A stretch of 64,000 nucleotides of DNA from Mycobacterium rhizamassiliense (GTDB lineage Bacteria; Actinomycetota; Actinomycetes; Mycobacteriales; Mycobacteriaceae), in contig NZ_LT721901.1 in the NCBI RefSeq assembly GCF_900157375.1, positions 2,218,315 through 2,282,314 on the forward strand, in the 5' to 3' direction. Shown here in pieces: positions 9,108-17,795 of this stretch; position 1 is the first letter of the stretch, and each line of letters begins with the position of its first letter. The notes beneath the pieces are model-generated. The model was not told the DNA's origin. It did not search any database and saw only the letters and a program-made list of their open reading frames with translations. The position numbers and the translations under genes were made by a program.

Positions 9108-9698
9108 GTGGTTGATGAGATCGAGCCCGATTCGTCACCGGGCGGAGACCGCGGCATCCGCGGCTCCTGGGCCCGAATCCCGGCGGGGGCGCAGCTGGTC
9201 ATCCCCATCGCCCTGCTGCTGGCCGTCGTGGTCGTCAGCTTCTACAACTGGGTGCGGCCCGAACACGACGACTGGTCGCGCCTGCCGAGCCGGCTCGTTT
9301 GCCAGGTGCAGTCCGGCCTGGTTCCGCCGCCGTCGGTGACCGTGGCTTCCGTCGACGTCGCGCATCCCCACGGCAACGTGCTGCAGCTGGCGGTTCATTT
9401 CGCGCAGGCGCTGCCGCCGCCACCGGGCGACCAGCTCACCTACAGCCTCGCCAACAACGGCTCCCCGTTCGCCGTCCTGAACACCCAGCAGGGCAGCAAC
9501 GACCTGGCGATCCGCAACGTGCGAACGACGGGCGGCGCAGACGTCCGCTCGGGCAAGAGCACCAACGCCACCCGGACCCTGCCCGACACCGTCGAGATGG
9601 TGCTCGACCTAACGAAGTTCGGCATCGAGAAGGAATTGATCAGCCCCACCCTGACGGTCACGTCGCAGGGTAACGCGATGCAGGTCTGTCACGGCTAG
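9108..9698 (+). CDS. Conserved membrane-anchored exported protein beside cpsA (Rv3483c-like)
   Basis: A 196-residue protein with a charged N-terminus, one membrane segment (about residues 27-45, QLVIPIALLLAVVVVSFYNW) and an extracytoplasmic beta-rich domain with two cysteines (LVCQVQ and the near-terminal MQVCHG). The GTG at 9108 follows a strong AGGAGG. It diverges from cpsA, as Rv3483c does in M. tuberculosis. No function is known. A role with CpsA in the envelope is only suggested by location. Confidence 0.75.
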   Translation: MVDEIEPDSSPGGDRGIRGSWARIPAGAQLVIPIALLLAVVVVSFYNWVRPEHDDWSRLPSRLVCQVQSGLVPPPSVTVASVDVAHPHGNVLQLAVHFAQALPPPPGDQLTYSLANNGSPFAVLNTQQGSNDLAIRNVRTTGGADVRSGKSTNATRTLPDTVEMVLDLTKFGIEKELISPTLTVTSQGNAMQVCHG

Positions 9699-9739
9699 TC
9701 ACCTCCGGCATTGTGAGAGGCTAACCGGCGCAGCGCTTT

Positions 9740-10126
9740 TCAGCAGTACAGATATTCGATGTGCCAGCGGCCGTTGACGTAGTCGGCGCGGTATTGACCG
9801 CCCAGCTGCGGATTGGCGTCGTGGATCACGCCGGTGCCCCCGACGTTGGGACTGAAGCCGGGTGGGTCCCAGGTGATGGACTGCGGGTTGGGCGGCATGC
9901 TGGGCGTGCACCCGACCTGCTTGGCGTTGTAGCCGTCGATGATCTTCCGCTCGGCGGTCGCCTGATCACCGGCGTCCGGCGGGGGATCGTTGGCGCACAA
10001 CGTGTTTGGGCCGCAGGTTCCGCGCCAGGCATCGACGAGCGTGACCTGGGGTACCGGTGCGCACAGCGTCGCCAACATTGTCACAACCAGCGCGGGGGCA
10101 AGGCCGGCCCCGATGCGGATCCGCAT
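9740..10126 (-). CDS. Small exported protein of unknown function
   Basis: A 128-residue protein with a signal peptide (MRIRIGAGLAPALVVTMLAT) and a mature part with four cysteines (GTCGPNTLCAND, VGCTPS, C-terminal LYC) and a DGYNAKQVGC motif. The C-terminus GQYRADYVNGRWHIEYLYC resembles mycobacterial exported proteins without assigned function. The ATG at 10126 follows GGAGGGACT on the coding strand. It is 20 bp downstream of a co-directional membrane protein gene, so they are probably co-transcribed. Confidence 0.7.
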   Translation of the reverse strand: MRIRIGAGLAPALVVTMLATLCAPVPQVTLVDAWRGTCGPNTLCANDPPPDAGDQATAERKIIDGYNAKQVGCTPSMPPNPQSITWDPPGFSPNVGGTGVIHDANPQLGGQYRADYVNGRWHIEYLYC

Positions 10127-10146
10127 AGTCCCTCCGGTTGACGTGT

Positions 10147-10419
10147 CTAGCTGGCCTTTTCCAGGTCCTCGCCTGAGGTGTAGAAGACTTTGATGTTCGA
10201 GCCCGTGGCGACCTCGGCGAGGAAGACGCCCAGCGGCTCCACCTCGTAGTAGTAGTGGACGTAGCCATGGGCGTCCAGCGCGGAAGCGCACGAGAGGCCC
10301 GGCGCACCGCACCGCGCCTTGATCGGAATCGCGAGTACGGCGAGCGCCACGATGACGACGATCCCCAGCATGACGTGGACCCTATTGAGGGCCCGCCGGG
10401 ATTGCTGGATCTGCGTCAC
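10147..10419 (-). CDS. Small single-pass membrane protein of unknown function
   Basis: A 90-residue protein with one membrane segment (about residues 17-32, MLGIVVIVALAVLAIP) followed by a short exported domain with two cysteines (RCGAPGLSCASA) and YVHYYYEVEP. The frame begins with GTG at 10419. A start at the internal methionine before LGIVV is possible. It is paired with the downstream exported-protein gene. I do not recognise a family. Confidence 0.55.
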   Translation of the reverse strand: MTQIQQSRRALNRVHVMLGIVVIVALAVLAIPIKARCGAPGLSCASALDAHGYVHYYYEVEPLGVFLAEVATGSNIKVFYTSGEDLEKAS

Positions 10420-10475
10420 GGATTGGAGTCTAAGCGGAACATCGAGCCATCCCGAGGAAGTAGGGTTTCTCGGCG

Positions 10476-11615
10476 ATGGCTACTGCACCCGCCGACGACC
10501 TGCCATCGTCGTACAAGCGCGTCGAGGTACTGGGCAACATCGGGCCGAACTGGTTCGCCTCGGTGATGGGCACCGGGATCGTCGCCACGGCTGGTGCCGC
10601 GCTGCCCGTCCATGTGTTCGGGTTGCGCGCTTTCGCCGAAGCGGTGTGGGTGGGGGCCGCCGGTTTGCTGGCGCTGCTGATCGTGTTGGTCGGTGGCCAC
10701 TGGCTGCGGCACCCGACGGTGGCGCGCGGCCATGCCCGCAACCCGCAGATGGCCCACTTCTACGGGGCCGCTCCGATGGCGCTGATGACCGTGGGCGCGG
10801 GGGCAATGCTGGTGGGCCGGGATCTGATCGGAGAGCGCATCGCCGTGGATCTCGATTGGGTGCTGTGGACCGCGGGCACGCTGGGCGGGTTGTTCACCGC
10901 GGTCAGCATTCCGTTCCTGATGTTCACCCAGCACGAAGTCGAGCCCGACGCGGCATTCGGCGGATGGTTGATGCCGGTGGTTCCGCCCATGGTCTCCGCG
11001 GCGACGGGCGCGCTGCTGCTGCCGCACATAGCGGCGGCGACCGGCCGCCAGACCATGCTCTACGGCTGCTACGCGATGTTTGGACTGTCCTTAGTGGCCT
11101 CGGTGAACATCATCGCGATGATCTGGAGCCGACTGGTCCTCTACGGCACCTCGGGCACCGCGCGGGTGCCGACGTTGTGGATCGTGCTGGGTCCGCTTGG
11201 CCAATCCATCACGGCTGCAGGGCTTCTCGGCGCCGTCTCGGGGATGGCCGTCCAGCACGAGGTGGCAGAGGACATGAATACGTTCGCGATCCTGTTCGGC
11301 GTCCCGGTGTGGGGCTTCGCCGTGCTGTGGATCGCGCTGGCCACCGCGCTCACGGTGCGCACGCTGCGGCGCGGAATGCCGTTCGCGCTGACGTGGTGGA
11401 GCCTGACGTTCCCCGTCGGCACCTTCGTCACCGGCACTTCGCAGCTTGCCGCGCACACGCATCTGCCGGCGTTCAAGGTCGCCGCGGCCGTCGCCTACGC
11501 CGGGCTGCTGTTCACCTGGCTCCTAGTGACCGTCCGAACCGCGCGGGGCAGCCTGCGCGGCAATCTGCTGCGGCTGCCCCCGAGCAGCGCGCCGATCAAA
11601 GCCAGCAAGGGCTAA
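10476..11615 (+). CDS. TDT-family transporter (tellurite-resistance/dicarboxylate type)
   Basis: A 379-residue integral membrane protein with about ten hydrophobic segments. The N-terminal signature NIGPNWFASVMGTGIVATAG is typical of the tellurite-resistance/dicarboxylate transporter family (TehA, SLAC1, malic acid transporters). Other segments include HWLRHP, MAHFYGAAPMALMTVGAG and the late TWWSLTFPVGTFVTGT. Family members move C4-dicarboxylates, sulfite or small anions. The substrate here cannot be read. TAGGGT at 10461-10466 may be its -10 box. Confidence 0.85.
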   Translation: MATAPADDLPSSYKRVEVLGNIGPNWFASVMGTGIVATAGAALPVHVFGLRAFAEAVWVGAAGLLALLIVLVGGHWLRHPTVARGHARNPQMAHFYGAAPMALMTVGAGAMLVGRDLIGERIAVDLDWVLWTAGTLGGLFTAVSIPFLMFTQHEVEPDAAFGGWLMPVVPPMVSAATGALLLPHIAAATGRQTMLYGCYAMFGLSLVASVNIIAMIWSRLVLYGTSGTARVPTLWIVLGPLGQSITAAGLLGAVSGMAVQHEVAEDMNTFAILFGVPVWGFAVLWIALATALTVRTLRRGMPFALTWWSLTFPVGTFVTGTSQLAAHTHLPAFKVAAAVAYAGLLFTWLLVTVRTARGSLRGNLLRLPPSSAPIKASKG

Positions 11616-11720
11616 CCCGGTCGCCTGCGGTCGTTTGAGCCCACCGGACCAATGGGTAGGCGACACAGAGCGACTGGACGCCGCCGTAGCGGCCGGCTCG
11701 ATCAGAACGGAGGGTTGCGC

Positions 11721-11885
11721 ATGCGCGCCGAAGAAGGCGATGAATCCCTGAAGGATTACGCCGTCGAGGGAAAGCAAACGCTCGGCAAAATCAAGGAGAC
11801 TCAGCACGCCCGGGGTCACAACGCGGGCATTTTTAGCCGTATTGCCAAGATCTTTCGCGGCGGGCGGGGCGCCCCGCCCGGCTGA
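11721..11885 (+). CDS. Small basic hypothetical protein
   Basis: A 54-residue ORF (MRAEEGDESLKDYAVEGKQT...) with an acidic start, a lysine-rich middle (KIKETQHARG) and an arginine/glycine-rich end (IARIFRGGRGAPPG would be close; the sequence reads IAKIFRGGRGAPPG). The ATG follows CGGAGGG with good spacing. Codon use is mycobacterial. No domain is recognised. Its last codons form part of a strong DNA palindrome. Confidence 0.5.
   Translation: MRAEEGDESLKDYAVEGKQTLGKIKETQHARGHNAGIFSRIAKIFRGGRGAPPG
11861..11880. terminator. 20-bp perfect GC palindrome, possible terminator stem
   Basis: CGGGCGGGGC is followed directly by its reverse complement GCCCCGCCCG, at the end of the 54-codon gene. The stem would be very stable in RNA. 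There is no U tract, which is common for mycobacterial terminators, so function is uncertain. Confidence 0.4.
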
Positions 11886-11974
11886 GCCGACTGCCGTCGT
11901 CGCCGGCGCTCTGCCGACGGCCCCCTGAGCCCGGCATCGATACTCCGTGCGTAGGCCCTGATTCGGCACGTCCT

Positions 11975-11980
11975 ACCATT
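11975..11980 (+). promoter_or_regulatory. -10 box (TACCAT) for a leaderless hydrolase transcript
   Basis: TACCAT is followed by five bases and the ATG at 11986. No Shine-Dalgarno sequence is visible. The pattern TANNNT close to an ATG fits mycobacterial leaderless starts. Confidence 0.4.
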
Positions 11981-11985
11981 TGCTG

Positions 11986-12861
11986 ATGACGACGGCGCCT
12001 GAACAGTTCTCGACTTCCGGGTTGGACGGTGTTCGCATCGTCTCGGACCGTCAGGGCGACCCGAATGCCCGCGCTGTCGTCTTCTTGCACGGGGGCGGGC
12101 AGACGCGTCGTTCGTGGGGCCGGGCGGCGGCCGCGGTCGCGAAGCGCGGCTGGCAGGCTGTGACGGTCGACCTGCGCGGCCACGGCGAATCCGACTGGTC
12201 CAACGACGGTGACTATCGCGTCGTCAGCTTCGCCGCCGACGTCGCCGAAGTGCTGCGCGGGCTGCCCCCGAAGCCGGTTCTGGTCGGCGCCTCGCTGGGC
12301 GGCTTCACCTCGATGTTGTTGGCGGGCGAAATCTCGCCCGGCATTGCCAGCGCGGTGGTGTTGGTCGACATCGTGCCGAACATGGAGCAATCCGGGGCGA
12401 ACCGCATCCACAACTTCATGGCCGACCGGGTGGAGTCGGGGTTCGAGTCACTCGAGGAGGTTGCCGACGCGATCGCCGAATACAACCCGCACCGGCCCCG
12501 GCCGACGGACCTGGACGGTCTGACGGCCAACCTGCGCCGCCGCGGCGATCGCTGGTACTGGCATTGGGATCCGCAGTTCATCAGCGGCAAGGCGGCCAAT
12601 CCTCCTTTTGAGGTCACCGACCCCGACCGCATGCACGCGGCCGTTGAGGCGATCCTAGGCGGCGGCGTACCGATGCTGCTGGTTCGAGGTCAGGTGAGCG
12701 ACCTGGTGAGCCAGGAGCGTGCGGACGAATTCCTTGCTCGCTTCCCGCAAGTCGAATTCACCGATGTGCGCGGCGCGGGCCACATGGTCGCCGGCGATCG
12801 CAATGACATATTCGCGGACGCGGTTCTGGACTTTCTCGGCCGGCACGTCGACGCCGGATAG
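11986..12861 (+). CDS. Alpha/beta hydrolase
   Basis: A 291-residue alpha/beta-hydrolase. It shows the oxyanion loop FLHGGGQTRRSWG (about residue 33), DLRGHGESDW, the nucleophile elbow GASLGGFTS, and the catalytic histidine in GAGHMVAGDRND near the C-terminus. The likely acid lies in the strand around LVRGQVSDLVSQ. Substrate is unknown. Related mycobacterial enzymes hydrolyse esters or peroxidase-type substrates. The ATG at 11986 is preferred over an in-frame TTG at 11980 because of the upstream -10 box. Confidence 0.85.
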   Translation: MTTAPEQFSTSGLDGVRIVSDRQGDPNARAVVFLHGGGQTRRSWGRAAAAVAKRGWQAVTVDLRGHGESDWSNDGDYRVVSFAADVAEVLRGLPPKPVLVGASLGGFTSMLLAGEISPGIASAVVLVDIVPNMEQSGANRIHNFMADRVESGFESLEEVADAIAEYNPHRPRPTDLDGLTANLRRRGDRWYWHWDPQFISGKAANPPFEVTDPDRMHAAVEAILGGGVPMLLVRGQVSDLVSQERADEFLARFPQVEFTDVRGAGHMVAGDRNDIFADAVLDFLGRHVDAG

Positions 12862-12875
12862 CTTCGGCGAGGCGA

Positions 12876-12895
12876 CGGTGCGGATGGTCGCACCG
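12876..12895 (+). terminator. Hairpin downstream of the hydrolase gene
   Basis: CGGTGCG and CGCACCG form a perfect 7-bp stem around a six-base loop (GATGGT), 15 bp after the hydrolase stop. A T-run (gattttt) follows about 35 bp later. It could end the hydrolase transcript before the TetR gene. Confidence 0.4.
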
Positions 12896-12954
12896 CTGCG
12901 CAATGGATGCCACACTGGTAGGGCGATTTTTGACCTCAGACGAGGGGGACACGG

Positions 12955-13545
12955 ATGGAGCAGTCGCAGCCACCCGATGAACAGGTGGTCGCTGTTCCCG
13001 CCGACATCCGGGCGCGTGTCATGCCCGCGGTACTCGATGAGTTGGCGCACTGGGGCGTCGAGCGATTCAGCGTCGAGGCCCTGGCCGAGCGCCACCGGCT
13101 GGACCCCGCAATGATTTACCGCTACTGGGGCAACCGTCAGCGACTCATCGTCGATGCCGCCCTGGCCGACGTCGAGGGCCTGGCCTCGGCCACCGACACC
13201 GGCTCGCTGCGCGGAGATCTGTTGGCGTTGGCCCGCAAAGTCGCCGAACGGGCCAACAGTCAGGTCGGCCGGACTTTCCTGCGGTCGCTGGTGATGGACG
13301 GCGGTGGGCATCACGACGAAGAAACCCGAATGATGTTCTGGCGGGCGCGTTTTTCCGTCGTGCGTGGCGTGGTCGACCGGGCGCAGAAGCGCGGCGAATT
13401 GCGCGACGGCGTGAACACGCTGGCGGCCGTGCAAATCGTATTGGCGCCCTTGAACGTTCGCGTCCTGTACTCCGATGCGGCCGTCGATGACGAGTACTGC
13501 CAGGCGGTCGCCGACATGGCATGGCACGCCATCGCCCGCAAATAG
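12955..13545 (+). CDS. TetR family transcriptional regulator
   Basis: A 196-residue regulator. The helix-turn-helix is FSVEALAERHRLDPAMIYRYWGNRQRLIVDAAL (about residues 38-70), with the typical YRYWGNRQRL recognition region. The C-terminal two-thirds is an all-helical ligand and dimerisation domain. The start follows GAGGGGGACACGG. Neither neighbour is diverging, so its target is not obvious. It may act on itself or on the upstream hydrolase. Confidence 0.85.
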   Translation: MEQSQPPDEQVVAVPADIRARVMPAVLDELAHWGVERFSVEALAERHRLDPAMIYRYWGNRQRLIVDAALADVEGLASATDTGSLRGDLLALARKVAERANSQVGRTFLRSLVMDGGGHHDEETRMMFWRARFSVVRGVVDRAQKRGELRDGVNTLAAVQIVLAPLNVRVLYSDAAVDDEYCQAVADMAWHAIARK

Positions 13546-13697
13546 ACGTTGACGATAATTAATCCAGGTCACATATCCGCGTAATACCTTTCGCGACAAC
13601 GGCTTCGGGCCGGTCTTTCCGCTACACTGCTTGAGCTAACTAACGCGTGCTTACGGGTTGGTACGATGCAGGCCGTCTTACACAAGAGGAGAGCGGC

Positions 13698-14354
13698 GTG
13701 GCCGGACCGTGGTTGCGAAGGTTGGGGCTAATCGGCGCCGTGGCGATGCCCGTGACGGTGTTCGTGAGCATCGCACCGGCAGATGCGGCCTCCCCACGGC
13801 CGGCACCGGGTATGCGGGTCCAAGACGAAAATATGAAGTGCACAGCCAGTTTCGCGGCCCGTGGCGACGACGGCGACTACTACTTCATCACCAGCGGGCA
13901 CTGCGACCCGCGCGACGGCTCGGGATGGACCTACGCGCAGGGCGTCCCGCTGGGCACGATCACCGCCAGCGAGAACGAAGGTGGCAACATCGACGCCGCG
14001 ATCATCCGTCTCGACCCGAGTATCGGTGTCCCCGCGGGTGATATCGGCGGCAGGCCGGTCCACGGTGTGTACGCCTCCGAAGACATCAAAGTCGGTGTGC
14101 CCTTTTGCAAGCTCGGTTCCGTGACCGGTGAGACATGCGGGGGCGTCACAAAGGTGCGCGACGACGGCGTGATCGAAGCCAGCGTCTTCAGCTTGAACGG
14201 TGACAGCGGCAGTCCCGGCTACGTCAAGAATCTCGATGGAACCGTCGGCGCGGTGGGCATCTTGACGGGGTCACCGGACGGTGACGACAACACGTCGTAC
14301 TTCGTCCCGGTGTCCCCGTTGCTCGCCAAATGGGGCTTGCGGCTCCTGCCATGA
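13698..14354 (+). CDS. Secreted trypsin-like serine protease (paralogue 1)
   Basis: A 218-residue S1-type protease. The signal peptide runs to about residue 33 (VFVSIAPADA). The catalytic histidine is in YFITSGHCD, the aspartate probably in NIDAAIIRLD, and the serine in LNGDSGSPGY, with CKLGSVTGETCGG supplying a probable disulfide. It is a compact chymotrypsin fold resembling actinobacterial alpha-lytic-like proteases but without a long pro-region. The GTG at 13698 follows AGAGGAGAG. A closely related protease lies at 18242, and the two bracket a lipoprotein and a Pro/Thr/Gln-rich protein. Substrates are unknown. Confidence 0.85.
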   Translation: MAGPWLRRLGLIGAVAMPVTVFVSIAPADAASPRPAPGMRVQDENMKCTASFAARGDDGDYYFITSGHCDPRDGSGWTYAQGVPLGTITASENEGGNIDAAIIRLDPSIGVPAGDIGGRPVHGVYASEDIKVGVPFCKLGSVTGETCGGVTKVRDDGVIEASVFSLNGDSGSPGYVKNLDGTVGAVGILTGSPDGDDNTSYFVPVSPLLAKWGLRLLP

Positions 14355-14503
14355 CGGGCGAACGACTGTTTTGCGAACAGCGGTTCTGGGTACCCGGCGA
14401 CGCGATGTCCACAACGGCGGACTCGTGTTGAGCGAGTAGGGTCCGCAGAGGTTGTCAAGGCGACGAAAGTACCGGCACCAGCGACACACAAAGGAGATCA
14501 GTG

Positions 14504-14974
14504 GTGAAACGTGAGATCGTCGTCGGCGTAGCCGGCGTGGCCATGGCGGTCGCGGCTTGCGCTGGCTGTTCGAGCAACAAGTCCAACTCGGGTGCGCCCT
14601 CGAGTTCGGGCGCGCCAGCTCCTGCAGCCACCCAGCTCATCGTCGACGGCCAGAACCAGAACATCAGCGGCGCGATCACGTGTAACACGGCGAACGGCGT
14701 CCTCACCATCGGCGTCGGCGACGCGACCGCCGGAATCGGCGCGGTGCTCAGCACCGACAATCCGCCCATCGTCCACTCGGTCGGATTGGGCAACGTCAAC
14801 AACGTCGCGCTCGGCTTTTCCGACGCCGCCCCCAACCAGGCCAGCAACGCGGGAGCCGCGGTCAACGGCAAGTCGTATGCGATCAAAGGCACCGCGACGG
14901 GGACGGACATGACTAACCCGCAGCAGCCGCAGACGGTGACCAAGCCATTCGAATTGGACGTGACCTGCCCGTAG
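14504..14974 (+). CDS. LpqH-like lipoprotein (19-kDa antigen family)
   Basis: A 156-residue lipoprotein. Its start VKREIVVGVAGVAMAVAACAGCSSNKS matches the arrangement of M. tuberculosis LpqH, with a lipobox ending at AGC, a Ser/Ala/Pro-rich linker, then LIVDGQNQNISGAITCNT, VHSVGLGNVNNVALGF, YAIKGTATGTDM and FELDVTCP. Two mature cysteines (ITC and VTC) probably pair. LpqH is an abundant surface TLR2 agonist. The GTG at 14504 is chosen because it aligns with LpqH and lies 7 bp after AGGAG. A GTG at 14501 is also possible. Confidence 0.88.
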   Translation: MKREIVVGVAGVAMAVAACAGCSSNKSNSGAPSSSGAPAPAATQLIVDGQNQNISGAITCNTANGVLTIGVGDATAGIGAVLSTDNPPIVHSVGLGNVNNVALGFSDAAPNQASNAGAAVNGKSYAIKGTATGTDMTNPQQPQTVTKPFELDVTCP

Positions 14975-15002
14975 CGCAGGCGATCGTAGAAGGGACACAG
15001 CA

Positions 15003-15986
15003 ATGTCTATGAAACGTGTCGTCAGCGCGGCCGCGGTTGCGGCCGGCCTTGGCATGTCCGTAATGACCAATCCGGTGCTGGCCAACGGCGCTCCGCTGGA
15101 TCCTCCACCGCCGTGCCCGAACTGCCACAGCGGTGGCGGCGGTGGGGGCGGTGGCGTTCAGGTCGGTGGGGGCGCGGAGGTCGGTGGCGGCGCGCCGCAG
15201 GCCCCGCAGACTCACCAGCCACAGGCCCCTCAAACCACGCAGCCGCCGGCCCCGCAAACCACGCAGGCACCGGCCCCGCAGACCACGCAGCCGCCGGCCA
15301 CACAGTCCCAGCCGCCGGCCACCCAAAGCACCGAGCCGCCGGCGACGCATACCACGCCGCCGCCAGCCATGACCAGTCAAGCTCCGGCTACTCAAAGCAC
15401 GCAGCCGCCGGCGACCCAAAGCACCCAGCCGTCGTGGTCACACGGCAGCGAGCCGCCGCGCAGCGAGACCACGCAACCGGGGAACCAGACCACCGCGCCG
15501 AGTCCGCAACCGACCACGCCGGCGAACCAGCACAGCACGCAGCCGACCAGGCCGGGTGTAACCGTGGTACTGAACCCGCCGAGCACCCAGCCGCCGCACC
15601 AGGCTTACATCCCGCGGCGCGACGACTTGGTCACCGCCAGCGCGCAAATCGGCGGCCCCGGCGGGGACGCGCGCGTCAGCTTCATCGTCCCGGGACGCGG
15701 CGCGCCGCCCCCGCCGGCGCAGCGCGGCTGGGGCTGGAACGACGGCCCGGCGCCGCATCGCCCGCCGCCCAACTGGGAAGGCCCGCCGCCTCCCGGGGGC
15801 TGGGATGGCCCGCCGCCTCCTGGGGGATGGAACCGTCCGTGGAACTACCCGCCGCGTGACGTGGCCGTCGCCCGTGCCGACTTCGGGCCGTTCCAATACG
15901 ACACCTTCACGGCCGTTCCGGTCTTCAACTGGCAGTACGGCGGTTGGGGCTACTGGTTCTTCGGAGTGTGGGTTCCGCTTTACTGA
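15003..15986 (+). CDS. Secreted Pro/Thr/Gln-rich repeat protein
   Basis: A 327-residue protein with a signal peptide ending near VLANG (residue 29). After CPNCHSGGGGGGGG there is a long low-complexity stretch (about residues 60-185) of imperfect APQTTQP and PPATQST repeats. A central folded-looking part (DDLVTASAQIGGPGGDARVSFIVPGRG) follows, then a proline/tryptophan-rich section with two GPPPPGGWD units and an aromatic C-terminus (FNWQYGGWGYWFFGVWVPLY). Thr/Pro-rich mycobacterial surface proteins are often O-mannosylated. That and a wall- or surface-exposed location are inferences. A terminator follows directly. Confidence 0.8.
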   Translation: MSMKRVVSAAAVAAGLGMSVMTNPVLANGAPLDPPPPCPNCHSGGGGGGGGVQVGGGAEVGGGAPQAPQTHQPQAPQTTQPPAPQTTQAPAPQTTQPPATQSQPPATQSTEPPATHTTPPPAMTSQAPATQSTQPPATQSTQPSWSHGSEPPRSETTQPGNQTTAPSPQPTTPANQHSTQPTRPGVTVVLNPPSTQPPHQAYIPRRDDLVTASAQIGGPGGDARVSFIVPGRGAPPPPAQRGWGWNDGPAPHRPPPNWEGPPPPGGWDGPPPPGGWNRPWNYPPRDVAVARADFGPFQYDTFTAVPVFNWQYGGWGYWFFGVWVPLY

Positions 15987-16001
15987 TAGACCCTTTGTGA
16001 G

Positions 16002-16029
16002 AGCCGCCCCGGTATTCGTCGGGGCGGCT
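16002..16029 (+). terminator. Intrinsic terminator-like hairpin
   Basis: AGCCGCCCCG and its exact complement CGGGGCGGCT form a 10-bp stem around an eight-base loop, 16 bp after the stop of the repeat protein and followed by TT. It is the clearest terminator in the left half of the window. Confidence 0.65.
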
Positions 16030-16063
16030 TTCACGTTTCTGCGCCCCGGGCCAGGATGAACGC

Positions 16064-16834
16064 ATGAACACGATGGAAAAGCGGTTCGTCAGGGTCGGTC
16101 GCGACGGCGGCGTGGCCACGATCGAGTTGATCAACTCCAAATCGCTGAACATCGTCGGCAGCGGCGCCATCGGGGAACTGACCGAGGCGTTTCGGGCGAT
16201 CGGCCACGACGACGACGTGCGTGTCGTCGTGTTGCGGGGCGCGGGGGATCAGGCGTTCATCGGCGGCGCCGACGTCAACGAGATGGTCGAGCTCGACCGC
16301 GCCAGCGGCGAGGCATTCATTCGCCGCCTCGCCGGATTCTGTGAGGCGATTCGCCAATGCCCGGTCCCGGTCATCGCCCGGCTCGCGGGCTGGTGTCTGG
16401 GTGGTGGCCTGGAAGTCGCGATGTGTTGCGACCTACGGATCGCCGAGTTGGGTGCCAAGTTCGGTATGCCGGAAGTCGCGGTCGGAATCCCCTCGGTGAT
16501 TCACGCGGCGCTGATGCCGGCGCTGATCGGTGCCTCGCACTCGGCCTGGCTCTTGTTGACCGGCGAAACCATCGATGCCGCAACGGCTTCCACGTGGGGC
16601 TTGGTGCATCAGGTCGTCGCTCCCGACGCGCTCGACGCGCGCATCGGCGAGCTCACGACGAAGCTCACCGGATACGGCCCGCACGCGGTCCGCCAACAGA
16701 AGCGGTTGCTCAACAAGTGGTTCGACATGACGATCCACGGCGCGATCGAAGACAGCGTCGAGCAGTTCGGCCTGGCGTTCCTGACGGGGGAGCCGCAAGC
16801 ACACATGCGAGCTTTCCTGTCCCGCAAGCGATAA
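16064..16834 (+). CDS. Enoyl-CoA hydratase/isomerase family protein
   Basis: A 256-residue crotonase-superfamily enzyme. GDQAFIGGADVNEM and AGWCLGGGLEVAMCCDLRIAE form the oxyanion hole. In the active-site helix KFGMPEVAVGIPSVIHAALMPALIG the usual second catalytic glutamate position is occupied by a non-acidic residue, which is seen in isomerases and decarboxylase-like members. The substrate is not assignable. The stop is 5 bp from the convergent transglycosylase gene. Confidence 0.85.
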   Translation: MNTMEKRFVRVGRDGGVATIELINSKSLNIVGSGAIGELTEAFRAIGHDDDVRVVVLRGAGDQAFIGGADVNEMVELDRASGEAFIRRLAGFCEAIRQCPVPVIARLAGWCLGGGLEVAMCCDLRIAELGAKFGMPEVAVGIPSVIHAALMPALIGASHSAWLLLTGETIDAATASTWGLVHQVVAPDALDARIGELTTKLTGYGPHAVRQQKRLLNKWFDMTIHGAIEDSVEQFGLAFLTGEPQAHMRAFLSRKR

Positions 16835-16838
16835 CGCG

Positions 16839-17786
16839 CTACTGCGGGTGGCTGGCGAGGTAGTCGCCGACGGGAATGGGTGACGGCTCGGCGTATCCAA
16901 TGGGGAGCAACACGTCGCCGGCGGTCGTCACGAAGTACACGTCCCACCGGTAGTACGTGGCGAACGCGGCCGGATCGGCCCCGATCAAGGCGGCGTAATC
17001 GTCGACCGCTTGCACGTATTGGTGGGCGTGGTTGTACTGGTAGATCGCATGGTCGCGGTCGTTGGCGAAGCCGTTGGCGGCCAGGTAGCGGCCCGCCGCC
17101 ATGATGGCGTCGTGCGGGGAATTGACGTCACCGCCATTGCCGTACGAGGCGAACGTCGACGGCAAGAACTGCATCGGGCCTTGTGCCCCAGCGGTACTCA
17201 CGCCATTGATGCTGCCGAACCGCGTCTCGACCAGGTTGATCGCGGCCAGATAGTTCCAGCCGACGCCGGACTCCGCCTCCGCAGCGTGGTAGTCACCCAT
17301 CAGCCCGTCGACCGGGGGTGGGGGGTCAATCCGCCACGCGGGCAGCGTGTCTCGCTCGTGTGCCATCGCCTGTAGCTGCCGGCGGGCGTCGACGTTGCCG
17401 TCGTAGACGCCGAGAAGCTCCGAAGGAATTCGCGGGCGCGTCGTCGCATCCCATTCGGGGTGCCGCCCGATCGCGCGGTAGGCGGCCTGCTCGCGGTGCG
17501 CCGCCGCCACCAACGCCGGCTCCGGCGTGCCCGGGTCCCGCAGCGCACGCTCATCGGCGACAAGGTCGTCGGCCAGTTGGGCCGGATCGGTGGCCAGCTG
17601 CGGCTGCGCCCCCAGGGGCGGGCTCGGCGCGACGGGCACCGGCGTTTGGTTGCGCGGCGCGGGCGCTTGGATGGACGGCGACGGCGTGGAGCGCGCCGCC
17701 GGGGACGTGCAGCCCACGAGCGCGATCATCGCGCCGAGGGCGAATGCCGCGGCACGGCTCGTTGCGTTGACGGCTACCGGCACCAC
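16839..17786 (-). CDS. Lytic murein transglycosylase-like lipoprotein
   Basis: A 315-residue exported protein. The N-terminus has a signal sequence with a lipobox-like IALVGC, then a proline-rich linker. The C-terminal half is a lysozyme/SLT-type domain: AEAESGVGWNYLAAINLVETRFGSINGVSTAGAQGPMQFLPSTFASYG, with the likely catalytic glutamate in NLVETRFG, followed by AAGRYLAANG. Such enzymes cleave peptidoglycan glycan strands. The GTG start at 17786 follows AGGAGG. Nine bases separate it from the upstream YdeI/OmdA-type gene, so they share an operon. Confidence 0.82.
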   Translation of the reverse strand: MVPVAVNATSRAAAFALGAMIALVGCTSPAARSTPSPSIQAPAPRNQTPVPVAPSPPLGAQPQLATDPAQLADDLVADERALRDPGTPEPALVAAAHREQAAYRAIGRHPEWDATTRPRIPSELLGVYDGNVDARRQLQAMAHERDTLPAWRIDPPPPVDGLMGDYHAAEAESGVGWNYLAAINLVETRFGSINGVSTAGAQGPMQFLPSTFASYGNGGDVNSPHDAIMAAGRYLAANGFANDRDHAIYQYNHAHQYVQAVDDYAALIGADPAAFATYYRWDVYFVTTAGDVLLPIGYAEPSPIPVGDYLASHPQ

Positions 17787-17795
17787 GCGGCCCTC

